Position numbers and translations under genes: made by a program
Part shown: positions 42,978-51,943 of the stretch, piece after piece
Numbering within the stretch: the stretch's first letter is position 1
Layout of the letters: every line of letters starts with the position of its first letter
Source of the DNA: Gordonia aichiensis NBRC 108223
GTDB lineage: Bacteria; Actinomycetota; Actinomycetes; Mycobacteriales; Mycobacteriaceae
Assembly: GCF_000332975.1 (NCBI RefSeq)
Contig: NZ_BANR01000003.1
Location: forward strand, 496,001 to 560,000
Length of the DNA stretch: 64,000 bases
Direction of reading: 5' to 3'
Notes under the pieces: model-generated
The model's database searches: none
What the model saw: only the letters and a program-made list of their open reading frames with translations
Told to the model about the DNA's origin: nothing

Positions 42978-44873
42978 ATGCCGAGTTACCACGAGACGTT
43001 TGCGCGCAGCGTCGACGACCGAGAGCAGTTCTGGCTGCAGGCCGCTGCCGACGTCGAATGGTCGGTTCCGCCGACCATCGCGCTCGACGATTCGGAGGCA
43101 CCGCTCTACCGCTGGTTTCCCGACGGTCGACTGAACACGTGTTTCAACGCGCTGGACCGCCACGTCGCGGCCGGCCACGGCGATGACCTCGCTCTGATCT
43201 GGGACTCAGCGATGGTGGGCGAAACCCGCGAGTACACCTACGCCGAGCTGCTCGCGGAGGTGTCTCGATTCGCCGACGTCCTGCGGCGGCGCGGCGTGAC
43301 CGCAGGCGACCGCGTCATCATCTACATGCCGATGATTCCGGAGGCTGCTGTCGCGATGTTGGCGTGTGCGCGCATCGGCGCCGTGCACTCGGTGGTCTTC
43401 GGCGGCTTCGCAGCTCCCGAACTCGCGACGCGGATCGACGACGCCGGGCCGGTGGCGATCGTCACGGCGTCGGGCGGCCTCGAGCCTGGGCGCAGCGTCG
43501 AATATCTCCCGATCGTCGCCAAGGCGCTGGCGCTGTCGGACGCAGCGGTGTCGACGGTCGTGGTGAAGGATCGTCCCCAGGTGTCGGGTTCTGCTGCCGA
43601 TCACGCCGGTGGCGATGGAGCGGAATGGCTCGACTGGGATACCGAGATGGAGACCGCCGGGCTCACCGAGCCGGTCGATGTCGCGGCCACCGATCCGCTC
43701 TACATCCTGTACACGTCGGGCACCACGGGAAAACCCAAGGGAGTGGTGCGTGACAACGGGGGACACGCAGTCGCACTCACCTGGTCGATGGCCAACATCT
43801 ACGACATCGGCGCTGGTGACATCTGGTGGACCGCCTCCGATGTCGGCTGGGTGGTCGGCCACTCCTACATCGTCTACGCGCCGCTGTTCGTCGGCGCGAC
43901 GACGGTGATGTACGAGGGCAAGCCCGTCGGCACGCCCGACGCGGGAGCTTTCTGGCGGATCATCGCCGAGCATCGGGTCAAGGCGTTGTTCACTGCGCCC
44001 ACGGCGATCCGGGCCATCCGAAAAGCGGATCCCGACGCGAAACTCCTTGACCAGTACGATATCTCGTCGCTTCGCACACTGTTCGTCGCAGGTGAGCGGC
44101 TCGATCCCGATACTCTCGCCTGGTCGTCGAATGTGCTCGGTGTCCCGGTGATCGACCATTGGTGGCAGACCGAGACCGGGTGGGCGATCGCAGCCAATCT
44201 GCGTGGCCTGCAACCGATGCCGGTCAAGGCCGGCTCGGCGACGGTCGCAGTTCCCGGCTTCGGCGTCGCAGTGGTCGACGGCGAGGGAAATCCCGTCGAC
44301 GCAGGAGTCGAGGGCAACATCGTGATCGGTCTGCCCCTGCCGCCGGGCACGCTGACCGGTCTGTGGGGTGACGACGAGCGCTACCGCAGTTCGTATCTCA
44401 GCGCTTTCCCGGGGTACTACCTGACCGGCGATTCAGGCTATATCGATGCTGACGGCTACATTTTCATCCTCGGCCGATCCGACGATGTGATCAACGTGGC
44501 GGGGCATCGGTTGTCGACCGGCAGCATCGAGGCCGTGGTCGCGTCGCATCCGGCTGTCGCCGAGTGCGCGGTGATCGGCATCCACGACGATCTCAAGGGG
44601 CAGCGGCCAAGTGGCTACGTCGTGCTCAAATCGGGTGTCGACATCGAACCCGACACGTTGCGTGACGAGTTGATCGCGAGGGTGCGCGAGGAGATCGGTC
44701 CGGTGGCGACATTCCGCGACGTGACCGTCGTGCCCGCGCTACCCAAGACCCGGTCGGGCAAGATCCTGCGAAAGACCATGCGGCAGATCGCCGATCACCA
44801 GGAGTACGTGGTGCCGTCGACCATCGAGGACCCCGACGTGCTTGCTCGGCTGGCCGAACAGATCGGCGACTGA
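42978..44873 (+). CDS. prpE: Propionyl-CoA/acetyl-CoA synthetase (PrpE-like)
   Basis: A 631-aa ANL-superfamily ligase that activates a short-chain acid through an acyl-AMP. The AMP-binding P-loop YTSGTTGKPKGVVRDNGGH is of the PrpE/ACSS3 type. Other motifs are WWQTETGWAIAANLRG, YYLTGDSGYIDADGYIFILG (hinge region) and the C-terminal catalytic-lysine motif PKTRSGKILRKTMR, a known target for reversible acetylation. The N-terminus (YHETFARSVDDREQFWLQAA) also fits. Propionate is the more likely substrate but acetate cannot be excluded. GAAAGGG precedes the ATG. Confidence 0.85.
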   Translation: MPSYHETFARSVDDREQFWLQAAADVEWSVPPTIALDDSEAPLYRWFPDGRLNTCFNALDRHVAAGHGDDLALIWDSAMVGETREYTYAELLAEVSRFADVLRRRGVTAGDRVIIYMPMIPEAAVAMLACARIGAVHSVVFGGFAAPELATRIDDAGPVAIVTASGGLEPGRSVEYLPIVAKALALSDAAVSTVVVKDRPQVSGSAADHAGGDGAEWLDWDTEMETAGLTEPVDVAATDPLYILYTSGTTGKPKGVVRDNGGHAVALTWSMANIYDIGAGDIWWTASDVGWVVGHSYIVYAPLFVGATTVMYEGKPVGTPDAGAFWRIIAEHRVKALFTAPTAIRAIRKADPDAKLLDQYDISSLRTLFVAGERLDPDTLAWSSNVLGVPVIDHWWQTETGWAIAANLRGLQPMPVKAGSATVAVPGFGVAVVDGEGNPVDAGVEGNIVIGLPLPPGTLTGLWGDDERYRSSYLSAFPGYYLTGDSGYIDADGYIFILGRSDDVINVAGHRLSTGSIEAVVASHPAVAECAVIGIHDDLKGQRPSGYVVLKSGVDIEPDTLRDELIARVREEIGPVATFRDVTVVPALPKTRSGKILRKTMRQIADHQEYVVPSTIEDPDVLARLAEQIGD

Positions 44874-44887
44874 ACCTGCGGAGTGAG

Positions 44888-44966
44888 TAGACTCGTCGCG
44901 GGTGATGGATCTCGCCCGGGCAACACCGTGTGTGCCCGAACCGCCGTGCACGGCTGATGGTTCCTG
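44888..44966 (+). promoter_or_regulatory. Promoter and fluoride riboswitch of the crcB operon
   Basis: TAGACT (44888-44893) puts the transcription start at about 44900, where the aptamer begins. The fluoride (crcB-motif) core is recognisable: GGGTGATGGATCTCGCCC (P1 side), a GC hairpin GGGCA...TGCCC, then GAACCGCC and GGCTGATGGTTCCTG. In the latter GAACC pairs with GGTTC and GCC with GGC around the conserved TGAT. It lies in the leader of two crcB genes, the classical target. The ribosome site AAGGAG follows about 17 bases after the aptamer, so control could be translational. Confidence 0.8.
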
Positions 44967-44995
44967 TTCCGGTCCGTGACACAAGGAGCTCTGTG

Positions 44996-45490
44996 GTGGG
45001 TGATCAACGTGGGGACTCGGCCGACGACGCGTCGAATCCGATCGATCCCGACTCACCTGGATCGCGGCCGCTGCATCTGCAGCTCGGTGCGATCGGTCTG
45101 GTCTTCCTCGGTGGCCTGGCAGGCACCGGCCTGCGGTATCTGATCGAGGAGGCATTCCCGACCAGAGGTACCGCGTGGCCGTGGGCGACCTTCGGCATCA
45201 ACATCGCGGGGGCGTTCATTCTCGGTGCGCTGCTGGAGGTCCTGGCACTCGCGGGCTCCGACGCCGGGTGGCGGCGCAAAGTCCGGGTGTGCGCGGGAAC
45301 CGGTTTCTGCGGGGCGTTCACGACATACTCGACGTTCGCTCTCGAGACCACCCAACTCGGCCGGCACGGCGCGCCGGTCGTCGCGGTCACGTACGCCGCG
45401 GTCAGCGTCATCCTCGGTGTCGTCGCCGCGTGGGCGGGCATCGTCGTCGCCGGAGATGTCGCGCGGCGTCGAAAGGGAAAGATGTCGTGA
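44996..45490 (+). CDS. crcB1: Fluoride channel subunit CrcB (first copy)
   Basis: A Fluc-family fluoride exporter subunit, 164 aa. After about 45 polar N-terminal residues come four membrane helices. Family motifs are GGLAGTGLRYLIEEAF, the Asn-containing helix WATFGINIAGAFILG and GTGFCGAFTTYSTFALE, whose Thr/Ser-Phe box lines the pore. The start GTG at 44996 lies seven bases after AAGGAG. The second crcB gene overlaps its stop, so the pair probably forms a heterodimer. Fluoride-responsive expression is predicted from the riboswitch. Confidence 0.92.
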   Translation: MGDQRGDSADDASNPIDPDSPGSRPLHLQLGAIGLVFLGGLAGTGLRYLIEEAFPTRGTAWPWATFGINIAGAFILGALLEVLALAGSDAGWRRKVRVCAGTGFCGAFTTYSTFALETTQLGRHGAPVVAVTYAAVSVILGVVAAWAGIVVAGDVARRRKGKMS

Positions 45491-45855
45491 CCGTCATCGC
45501 CATCCTGATCGCCGGTGCGGTAGGGGCCGTGGCGCGTTTCGTCGTCGACGGCGCGATCAAGCAGCGACGCACTACGGCGTTCCCCTGGGCGACGTTCGCG
45601 ATCAATGTGACGGGGTCGCTGCTCCTCGGAATACTCGCGGGACTGGTCATCTACCACGCTGCGCCGACGGACCTGCAGACGATCATCGGCACCGGATTCT
45701 GCGGCGGCTACACGACATTCAGCACAGCCAGCGTCGAGACGGTGCGGCTGGCTCAGCGCAGCTCACGGTTGCTGTCGCTGTGCAATGCCGTGGGTTCCGT
45801 GGTGGCTGCGACAGCCGCGTGTGCGGTCGGACTCGTTCTCGCGTATGTGATCTGA
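45487..45855 (+). CDS. crcB2: Fluoride channel subunit CrcB (second copy)
   Basis: The 122-aa partner subunit, nearly all membrane: AGAVGAVARFVVDGAI, WATFAINVTGSLLLGIL and GTGFCGGYTTFSTASVE are the CrcB signatures. The GTGA overlap with the first copy implies translational coupling. Paired small crcB genes encode oppositely oriented halves of a dual-topology dimer. It lacks the polar N-terminal extension of the first copy. Confidence 0.92.
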   Translation: MTVIAILIAGAVGAVARFVVDGAIKQRRTTAFPWATFAINVTGSLLLGILAGLVIYHAAPTDLQTIIGTGFCGGYTTFSTASVETVRLAQRSSRLLSLCNAVGSVVAATAACAVGLVLAYVI

Positions 45856-45935
45856 GTCGAGACGCCGAGCATGACAGCGGCAGCCGGATGCGACCAGGGG
45901 TGCCGTACGCGCGTGAGTGCGCCGGGGTACACACA

Positions 45936-45979
45936 CGGCGAGAGCCCTGCCGAACCGCGGTTCCGCAGGGCTCTCGCCG
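45936..45979. terminator. Bidirectional hairpin between crcB2 and fadE23
   Basis: CGGCGAGAGCCCTGC (45936-45950) pairs perfectly with GCAGGGCTCTCGCCG (45965-45979), and the loop contains the palindrome GAACCGCGGTTC. It separates two convergent genes. There is no T-run on either side. Confidence 0.7.
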
Positions 45980-45994
45980 TTGAGACTCAGTGTG

Positions 45995-47215
45995 TCACTT
46001 GAGTTCCGCGCTGCTCTTGTTCAGCACGCGTCGCGCGATGATGAGCTGCTGGATCTGCTGGGTGCCCTCGAAGATGTCGAGGATCTTCGAGTCGCGCGCC
46101 CACTTCTCGAGCAGCAGTCGCTCCGAATATCCCAGTGTGCCGGTCAATTCGACGGCCTTGTTGGTGACGTCGGTGACGGTGCGACCCGCCTTCGCCTTCG
46201 CCATCGAGGCCTGCAACGAGTTGGGTTCCTTGTTGTCGGCCATCCAGGTCGCGCGAATCGTCATCAGATAGGCGGCCTCGAAGTCGGCCTCCATGCGGAT
46301 GAACTCGGCTGCGGCCGCGCGCTGGTTCTCGACCGGCTTGTCGTAGTCGATCTCGATACCGGCCTCTTCGAGGATGCGGCGCAACTCCTCGAGCGCTGCG
46401 CGTGCCACACCGACCGCCATTCCCGCGACGAGCGGGCGGGTGTTGTCGAAGGTCTGCATGACCCCGCCGAAACCCTTCTTGGTGTCGACCTCGGGGCTGC
46501 CGAGCAGGTTCTCCTTGGGGATGCGGCAGTCTTCGAAGCGGATCACCGCGGTGTCGGAGGCGCGGATGCCGAGCTTGTGCTCGAGCCGCACCACCTCGAC
46601 GCCTGGATGCTCGCGGGGCACCACGAAGCTCTTGATGGCTGCGCGGCCGAGGCTGCGGTCGACGCTGGCCCACACGACGATGTGCGTAGCACGCGAACCG
46701 GAGGTGACGAAGATCTTTTCGCCGTTGATGACGTACTCATCGCCGTCGAGCTTGGCGGTGGCGGTGACCGCGGCCGAGTCGGAACCGAAGCTCGGCTCCG
46801 TGATCGCCATGGCGGCCCACACCTTGCCGAAGCGCTTGAGCTGCTCGTCGGTCGCGACGGCGGCGATCGCCGAGTTGCCGAGACCCTGGTAGGGCATCGA
46901 GAGCGTCAAGCCGACGTCGCCCCAACAGGTCTCGATGACGTTCATCACCGACTGCATGTTGCCGCCGTTGACGTTCGCGCCCTCGACAGCGGACTTCGAC
47001 TTCTTCTGCGAGCGGCCGCCGTCGGCGCCGGCTCCAGCCTGGCCCGTCTCGGCGAGACCGTCGTACAGGCTTGCGAGAGTGTCGAGTTCGACGGGGTAGG
47101 CGTGCTCGGCGAGGTCGTACTTGCGGGAGATGGGTCGGAAGATCTCGGCCGCGGCCTGGTGGGCCTGGTCGATGGTGGTGTTCAGCTTCCGGGGGAGTTC
47201 CAGATTGATTGCCAT
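45995..47215 (-). CDS. fadE23: Acyl-CoA dehydrogenase FadE23
   Basis: A 406-aa FAD-dependent acyl-CoA dehydrogenase. The flavin and substrate motifs are MAITEPSFGSDSAAVTATA and KIFVTSGSRATHIVVWAS. The C-terminal helices include LEKWARDSKILDIFEGTQQIQQLIIARR, with the Glu of the EGT motif in the usual catalytic/structural position. It matches Rv3140. It lies 41 bases downstream of fadE24 on the same strand; the two probably form a heteromeric dehydrogenase, as several paired mycobacterial FadE proteins do. Substrate unknown. Confidence 0.88.
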   Translation of the reverse strand: MAINLELPRKLNTTIDQAHQAAAEIFRPISRKYDLAEHAYPVELDTLASLYDGLAETGQAGAGADGGRSQKKSKSAVEGANVNGGNMQSVMNVIETCWGDVGLTLSMPYQGLGNSAIAAVATDEQLKRFGKVWAAMAITEPSFGSDSAAVTATAKLDGDEYVINGEKIFVTSGSRATHIVVWASVDRSLGRAAIKSFVVPREHPGVEVVRLEHKLGIRASDTAVIRFEDCRIPKENLLGSPEVDTKKGFGGVMQTFDNTRPLVAGMAVGVARAALEELRRILEEAGIEIDYDKPVENQRAAAAEFIRMEADFEAAYLMTIRATWMADNKEPNSLQASMAKAKAGRTVTDVTNKAVELTGTLGYSERLLLEKWARDSKILDIFEGTQQIQQLIIARRVLNKSSAELK

Positions 47216-47256
47216 GTCAGATGCTTTCTCAAGTCAGTCGCGTAGGGGACAGGCCG

Positions 47257-48627
47257 TCAGAGGACGACGATGCCCTCGCCGATGCCCGCGCCACGCAGAT
47301 CGCGATACCACCGCTCAACCGGATGCTCCTTGGTGAAGCCGTGACCGCCGAGTAGCTGCACGCCGTCGAGTCCGATCTGCAGGCCCTTGTCGATGGTCAG
47401 CTTGCGGGCCAGCGCGGCTTCGCGGGCGAACGACAGGCCCTGCTCGGCGCGCGATGCGCCGCGCAGTGTGACCAGACGAATGCCGTCGAGCTCGGTGGCG
47501 ATGTTGGCGACCATGAAGGCGACGGCCTGACGGTTGGAGATCGGCTCTCCGAAGGCCTCGCGCTCGTTGACGTAGGGAATCACGTAGTCGAGGACGGCCT
47601 TTCCGGTGCCTGCGGCGAGCGCGGACCAGCCAAGACGGGACAGACGCACGACGTCGCGATATGCGGCCAGAGCGGCTTCGCCCGTCTCCTCGCCGAGCAG
47701 CGCGCTCTCGGGAACGGCGACGTCCTGCAGCAGCAGGCGACCCATGCCTGCGGCGCGCACGCCCATGCCCGGGTCCGCCTCGACGATCAGGCCCGCGGAA
47801 TCGGATTCGACGATGAACAGTGCCGGCTGGCCTTCGAGCTGGGCGCCGACGATGAACAGTTCGGACGACCCGGCAGCGGGAACGAACGACTTCACGCCGT
47901 TGAGGCGGTAGCCACTCGGCACGCGGGTTGCCTTGGTCTGCAGCGAGAAGGCATCGAACAGTGCACGCGGCTCGGCGATGACGACAGCCGACTGGGGTAC
48001 GTTCTCGCCCGCGTAGTCGGGCAGGTAGGTCTTCTGCTGGCCCTCGCTGCCGAAGTTGGTGAGCGTTGTCGCCACACCACTCGGGGCGAGGAGGGGGAGT
48101 GCGAGTCCCATGTCGCCGTAGGCCATCGCCTCGGCAACCAGGGCGTTGGTGACGACCCCGCGCTCGGTGGCAGCGCCCTCGAACTCCTCGGGCACGTTGA
48201 TCATCGTGATGCCGAGCTCTGCCGACCGCTTGACGATGTCCTCGGGTGCGCTCGCTGCGTTGTCGGCGTCGTAGGCAGCCGGACGCAGGATCTCCTCCGC
48301 GAACTCCTTGACCGTCTCGGCGATCATCTGCTGTTCGTCGTCGGGGTTGAGGTTGAAGTAGTCCTTGGGGGCGGTGGTCAGCCGCTTGGCACCGCCCGAT
48401 CCGCCCTGCACCTTCTTGAAGGCGCGGTTCGCGGCGCCGAGTGTCTGGAACCCGGTCTTGGTCGCCTGGTAGGCGATGCGGTTGATGGGTTCGCGGATCT
48501 GGTACTTCTCCGCGAAGTCGGAGCCGGTCACCGTCGTGAGCACGCGCATCGCTGTGCCGATGGCGTTGCGCTTGTGCGGGTTCTTGCCCACTGCGGACGT
48601 GTCGCGGGGTTCGGTGTGAGTTGTCAT
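47257..48627 (-). CDS. fadE24: Acyl-CoA dehydrogenase FadE24
   Basis: A 456-aa acyl-CoA dehydrogenase-like protein. After an N-terminal extension of about 95 residues (GTAMRVLTTVTGSDFAEKYQ) come FAEEILRPAAYDAD, ALVAEAMAYGDMGLALPLLA and the C-terminal LDGVQLLGGHGFTKEHPVERWYRDLR. The usual catalytic Glu of the C-terminal IYEGT motif is not evident, so it may be the inactive partner of FadE23. ATG 48627 begins MTTHTEPRD and follows a GGTGG stretch. Equivalent to Rv3139. Its promoter carries two copies of a palindromic operator. Confidence 0.88.
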   Translation of the reverse strand: MTTHTEPRDTSAVGKNPHKRNAIGTAMRVLTTVTGSDFAEKYQIREPINRIAYQATKTGFQTLGAANRAFKKVQGGSGGAKRLTTAPKDYFNLNPDDEQQMIAETVKEFAEEILRPAAYDADNAASAPEDIVKRSAELGITMINVPEEFEGAATERGVVTNALVAEAMAYGDMGLALPLLAPSGVATTLTNFGSEGQQKTYLPDYAGENVPQSAVVIAEPRALFDAFSLQTKATRVPSGYRLNGVKSFVPAAGSSELFIVGAQLEGQPALFIVESDSAGLIVEADPGMGVRAAGMGRLLLQDVAVPESALLGEETGEAALAAYRDVVRLSRLGWSALAAGTGKAVLDYVIPYVNEREAFGEPISNRQAVAFMVANIATELDGIRLVTLRGASRAEQGLSFAREAALARKLTIDKGLQIGLDGVQLLGGHGFTKEHPVERWYRDLRGAGIGEGIVVL

Positions 48628-48730
48628 GACCACCATTTCTCTTCGCGCTCGGTGTTGTTGCTCGGCGGCGTGCTGCGGTGCGAGCACCGTCGGAGACGTT
48701 TCTCCGGTCGGGCTGGGCAGACCCCGCTAT

Positions 48731-48770
48731 CTTACTGGATAGTAAGTATGGACCTTACTACTCGGTAAGG
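48731..48770. promoter_or_regulatory. Two palindromic operators upstream of fadE24-fadE23
   Basis: TTACTGGATAGTAA (48732-48745) and TTACTACTCGGTAA (48755-48768) are two copies of the palindrome TTACT-N4-RGTAA with centres 23 bp apart, about two DNA turns. On the minus strand TAAGAT, a likely -10, overlaps the first copy. This is typical of a TetR-type repressor controlling the fadE genes. The divergent DUF2752 gene starts 57 bp away and may share control. The regulator is not identified. Confidence 0.7.
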
Positions 48771-48826
48771 AGTTTGTCACGCGTCCGTCGAAGCTCGTGA
48801 ACGGCTCGCCGGTCTACGCTGGTTGC

Positions 48827-49306
48827 GTGAGTATCGACGGCCACACCGACGCCCCGAATCGGGATACCGCGGCGGCGTCGACTCGGGGTGGTGGGGTCAC
48901 CGGGCCGGCGATCGTGGCCGCCGTGGGTTCGGCGGCGTTGCTCACCGCGGTGCTGTGGCCGGTGGAATCGGTCGATCACGGCCCGGACATCTGCCCCTTC
49001 CGGATGATGACCGGATTGCCCTGCCCGGGGTGCGGCCTGACACGCAGCTGGGTCCATCTGATGCACGGCGACGTCGGTGGCGCTCTTGCGTTCAATCCGT
49101 TCGGGCCGCTGACCCTGGCCGTCACGGCGGTCGCGGTGGTGCTCGCCGTATGGCGTCTCGCGGCCGGGCGAACTGCGGTGCAGAGGCTACGAGTGAGACG
49201 CCTGTTACCGATCGTGCTGACGCTTGTAGGGATCTGGTTGGTCTACGGAGTGGCGCGCATCGTCGACGCCGCAGTCGGGTGGGGTGTGTTCCCGACGGTC
49301 GTGTGA
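48827..49306 (+). CDS. DUF2752 membrane protein
   Basis: A 159-aa protein with three hydrophobic segments (GPAIVAAVGSAALLTAVLW, GPLTLAVTAVAVVLAVW, LPIVLTLVGIWLVYGVA). It carries the DUF2752 signature CPFRMMTGLPCPGCGLTRSW, in which three conserved cysteines and the GLTRS box lie at the membrane boundary. Function is unknown. GTG 48827 was chosen because TACGCT (48815-48820) lies exactly six bases upstream, a leaderless start. Confidence 0.82.
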   Translation: MSIDGHTDAPNRDTAAASTRGGGVTGPAIVAAVGSAALLTAVLWPVESVDHGPDICPFRMMTGLPCPGCGLTRSWVHLMHGDVGGALAFNPFGPLTLAVTAVAVVLAVWRLAAGRTAVQRLRVRRLLPIVLTLVGIWLVYGVARIVDAAVGWGVFPTVV

Positions 49307-49363
49307 ACCGCTCGATCACGTGCGCCGATGCGGACATCGGGCTCGGGGGAGCAGAGTGGAACC

Positions 49364-50023
49364 ATGCAGATCACCCACTTCGGCCATTCCTGCGTACTCG
49401 TCGAGCTCGAGGGGGCCAGGATCCTCTTCGATCCCGGCAACTTCTCGCATGGCTTCGAGGGCCTCACCGGCCTCGATGCCATCCTCATCACCCACCAGCA
49501 TCCCGATCACTGCGACACCGCGCGACTTCCGAATCTGATCGGTGAGAATCCGCAGGCGATCCGCATCGCGGATCCACAGACAGCCGCCCAGCTGAACTCC
49601 GATGACGTGGCGGGGGAGTGGACGGCAGCGCTCGCCGGCGGACAGGTCACCGTCGGTTCCGTGACCGCTCGGTTCACCGGGGGTCGCCACGCGGTGATCC
49701 ATCCCGAGATCCCGGTCGTCGACAACGTCGCCTACGTACTCGGAACCCCCACGGCGCCAGGACGTTTCATGCATCCCGGGGATTCCTTCTACATCCCGTT
49801 CGAGCAGATCGACGTCCTCGCACTGCCGTCGGCTGCACCGTGGATGAAGCTCAGTGAATCGGTCGACTACCTGCGGGCGATGGCGCCGCGGGTCGCAGTG
49901 CCGATCCATCAGGCGATCCTGTCCGATGCGGGCACGGGCGTCCACTACGGACGGCTGTCGGACATGAAGGATCCGGGGACCGAATTCGTCGTTCTCGGCG
50001 AGGAGTCGGCGACGCAGGTGTGA
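49364..50023 (+). CDS. Metallo-beta-lactamase-fold hydrolase
   Basis: A 219-aa MBL-fold protein. It starts at the first strand with MQITHFGHSCVLVE, where the H-x-G-H-S pattern is typical of the UlaG/YtnP-like group. The zinc motif is THQHPDHCD, with further ligands at GGRHAVIH, FMHPGDSF and VPIHQAI. The substrate is unknown. CAGAGT (49352-49357) lies six bases before the ATG. It converges on the VOC-family gene ten bases away. Confidence 0.85.
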   Translation: MQITHFGHSCVLVELEGARILFDPGNFSHGFEGLTGLDAILITHQHPDHCDTARLPNLIGENPQAIRIADPQTAAQLNSDDVAGEWTAALAGGQVTVGSVTARFTGGRHAVIHPEIPVVDNVAYVLGTPTAPGRFMHPGDSFYIPFEQIDVLALPSAAPWMKLSESVDYLRAMAPRVAVPIHQAILSDAGTGVHYGRLSDMKDPGTEFVVLGEESATQV

Positions 50024-50033
50024 GGCGCGGGGG

Positions 50034-50432
50034 TCAGGCCGGAGGTGCGAAGAACTCGAGCGCGATGTTGTCGGGATCGCGAAACGAGATGCCCGACCCG
50101 TAGTGCGCGTGCTTGATGCCGCTGTGTGCGACACCGAGTTCGTCGAGGCGCCGCACCCAGCCGTCGAGGTCGTCACGGGAGACGGCGAAGGCGACGTGGT
50201 CGAGTCCTGTCGTGCGCTCGTCGAAGGCGCCGGAAGCGCTCGAGCCGGTGTGCGTGTGCAGGCCGAACAGGGTTCCGCCGTCGAGTGCGAACACCGCGTG
50301 ATGGAAATCGCCGGACTCCTCGTCCTCGTCGAGGACGGGCGCGGCGTCGAACAGTCCCGAGTACCAACGGGTGCTGGCGTCGAGGTCGGTCACGGTGACG
50401 GCCACGTGGGTCAGCGCGGGGAAGCTGGGCAT
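50034..50432 (-). CDS. VOC-family (glyoxalase/bleomycin resistance) protein
   Basis: A 132-aa vicinal-oxygen-chelate protein built of two beta-alpha-beta-beta-beta modules: FPALTHVAVTVTDLDASTRW in the first, TTGLDHVAFAVSRDDLDGWV in the second, and a C-terminal ISFRDPDNIALEFFAPP. The metal positions (His in HVAV and HVAF, Glu in LEFF) are present, so it may be an active dioxygenase, lyase or a small-molecule-binding protein. ATG 50432 has AGGAG upstream and starts at the fold. Confidence 0.85.
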   Translation of the reverse strand: MPSFPALTHVAVTVTDLDASTRWYSGLFDAAPVLDEDEESGDFHHAVFALDGGTLFGLHTHTGSSASGAFDERTTGLDHVAFAVSRDDLDGWVRRLDELGVAHSGIKHAHYGSGISFRDPDNIALEFFAPPA

Positions 50433-50547
50433 GACGGATCTCCTCTGATCGGGGTGTATGTCCGACACGCTAGGAGTCACCGCGACCGCAGACGTCGGAA
50501 TCGGCGTGGACTGTCCGAGAGGTCAGGTCGGCGGTGCGCCGAACTGA

Positions 50548-51348
50548 TCAGGTTGTCAGCGCCGCAAGCACCTCGTCGTGCAGCAGTCCGTTGGTGGCCA
50601 CCGCGCTCCCGCCCGCGGGACCGGGCGAGCCGTCGAGTGCAGTGAAGCGGCCACCGGCCTCGCGGACCAGGACGTCGAGCGGGGCGAGATCCCACAGGGA
50701 CACCTCTGGCTCCGCGGCGATGTCGACGGCGCCCTCGGCCACGAGGCAGTAGTTGAGGAAGTCGCCGTAGCCGCGTACCCGCCATACGCGATCGGTGAGG
50801 CCGATGAACTCCTCGCGGATTCCGCGGTCGGCCCACCCGGACAGGCTGGAGAAGGTGAGGCTCGACGACGCGAGGTCGGCGACGCTGGAGACCTCGATGC
50901 GGCGGGCCCGGCCGCGGTCGAACGAGACGTGCGCACCGCGGCCCTCGGCCGCCCACCACCGACGCCGCAGAGCTGGTGCCGACACCACACCGACCACGGG
51001 CACGCCATCGATCAGCAGCGCGATGAGCGTCGCCCAGATCGGTACGCCGCGGACGAAGTTCTTGGTCCCGTCGATGGGGTCGATGACCCACTGCCGACCG
51101 GTCAGGACCGCATCACCACCGAACTCCTCCCCGAGCACCTGATCGTCGGGTGAGGCTGCGGCGAGACGCTCGCGGATCATCTGCTCGCACGCGAGATCGG
51201 CGTCGGAGACCGGCGTCAGATCGGGTTTGGAGTCGACGCGCAGGTCGATCGCGCCGAATCGCTGCATCGTCAGCGCGTCCGCGGACTCCGCGAGTGAGAG
51301 GGCGAAATCGAGGTCTGCGGACAGATCGGAACCGGGCGTCGGGAACAC
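50548..51348 (-). CDS. hisN: Histidinol-phosphatase (inositol monophosphatase family)
   Basis: A 266-aa Mg2+-dependent phosphatase. The metal motifs are intact: [23 protein letters not shown] and [17 protein letters not shown]. Phylogenetically similar actinobacterial proteins (Rv3137) act as the HisN-type histidinol-phosphate phosphatase, completing histidine synthesis away from the his operon. The general family includes inositol phosphatases, so substrate is inferred from homology. On its strand TAGGCT lies six bases before the GTG (51355-51360), another leaderless arrangement. Confidence 0.87.
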   Translation of the reverse strand: MFPTPGSDLSADLDFALSLAESADALTMQRFGAIDLRVDSKPDLTPVSDADLACEQMIRERLAAASPDDQVLGEEFGGDAVLTGRQWVIDPIDGTKNFVRGVPIWATLIALLIDGVPVVGVVSAPALRRRWWAAEGRGAHVSFDRGRARRIEVSSVADLASSSLTFSSLSGWADRGIREEFIGLTDRVWRVRGYGDFLNYCLVAEGAVDIAAEPEVSLWDLAPLDVLVREAGGRFTALDGSPGPAGGSAVATNGLLHDEVLAALTT

Positions 51349-51456
51349 CGGGTCAGCCTATCGCTAGTGGTCGGCGTCGCCGATCGACACCGTCGCCGCT
51401 CGTGGCCTGCGATTCGTGTGCCCGAAATGACCGACCGGGATCGGTACGCTTGGCCC

Positions 51457-51837
51457 ATGGTGTTCACCGCGATCCTCATCATCCTGCTCGTCGTCGCCGT
51501 TGTTGCGATGATCATGCGTAACCGTGGCCAGCGGATCGGCGGATTTGGCGGCAACACCGCGGGCTATGCGCAAGGGCTGTTGACGGTCACCGGTGTCAGC
51601 GAACAGGCCGAACCCGACAGCAAGGGGCAGATGTTCTGCACCATCTCGGGAACCATCAACGGTCCGGGAACCCACCCGACCGACGTGTACGGGACGATGG
51701 TGCTCTCCGACGGCGAGATGTGGCCGCAGATCGGTTCCGAACACGCCGTCGTCTACAAACCCGGTAAGGCCGCCACGACGTGGGGTTTCGGACAGTTGCC
51801 ACCGATGCAGACCCCCGACGCACCGCCGACCACGTGA
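51457..51837 (+). CDS. Small membrane-anchored hypothetical protein
   Basis: A 126-aa protein with a single N-terminal membrane helix (AILIILLVVAVVAMIM) and a soluble domain of about 90 residues (LLTVTGVSEQAEPDSKGQMF, then GPGTHPTDVYGTMVL). One Cys is present. I recognise no family. TACGCT (51445-51450) is six bases before the ATG. It is followed by about 100 bases before prfB. Confidence 0.72.
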   Translation: MVFTAILIILLVVAVVAMIMRNRGQRIGGFGGNTAGYAQGLLTVTGVSEQAEPDSKGQMFCTISGTINGPGTHPTDVYGTMVLSDGEMWPQIGSEHAVVYKPGKAATTWGFGQLPPMQTPDAPPTT

Positions 51838-51943
51838 GATGTGTGACGCACAGCGCCGAAGGTATGCACAGCACGGAGCCGAACGTGTGCACAGCACGGA
51901 GCGGGGGCGCGTCGGCGATCGGCAGTCGGTACCCTGGTAAACC

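Noticed and set aside
45917-47245. A 442-codon plus-strand frame
   Set aside because: Antisense to fadE23, which has complete acyl-CoA dehydrogenase motifs.
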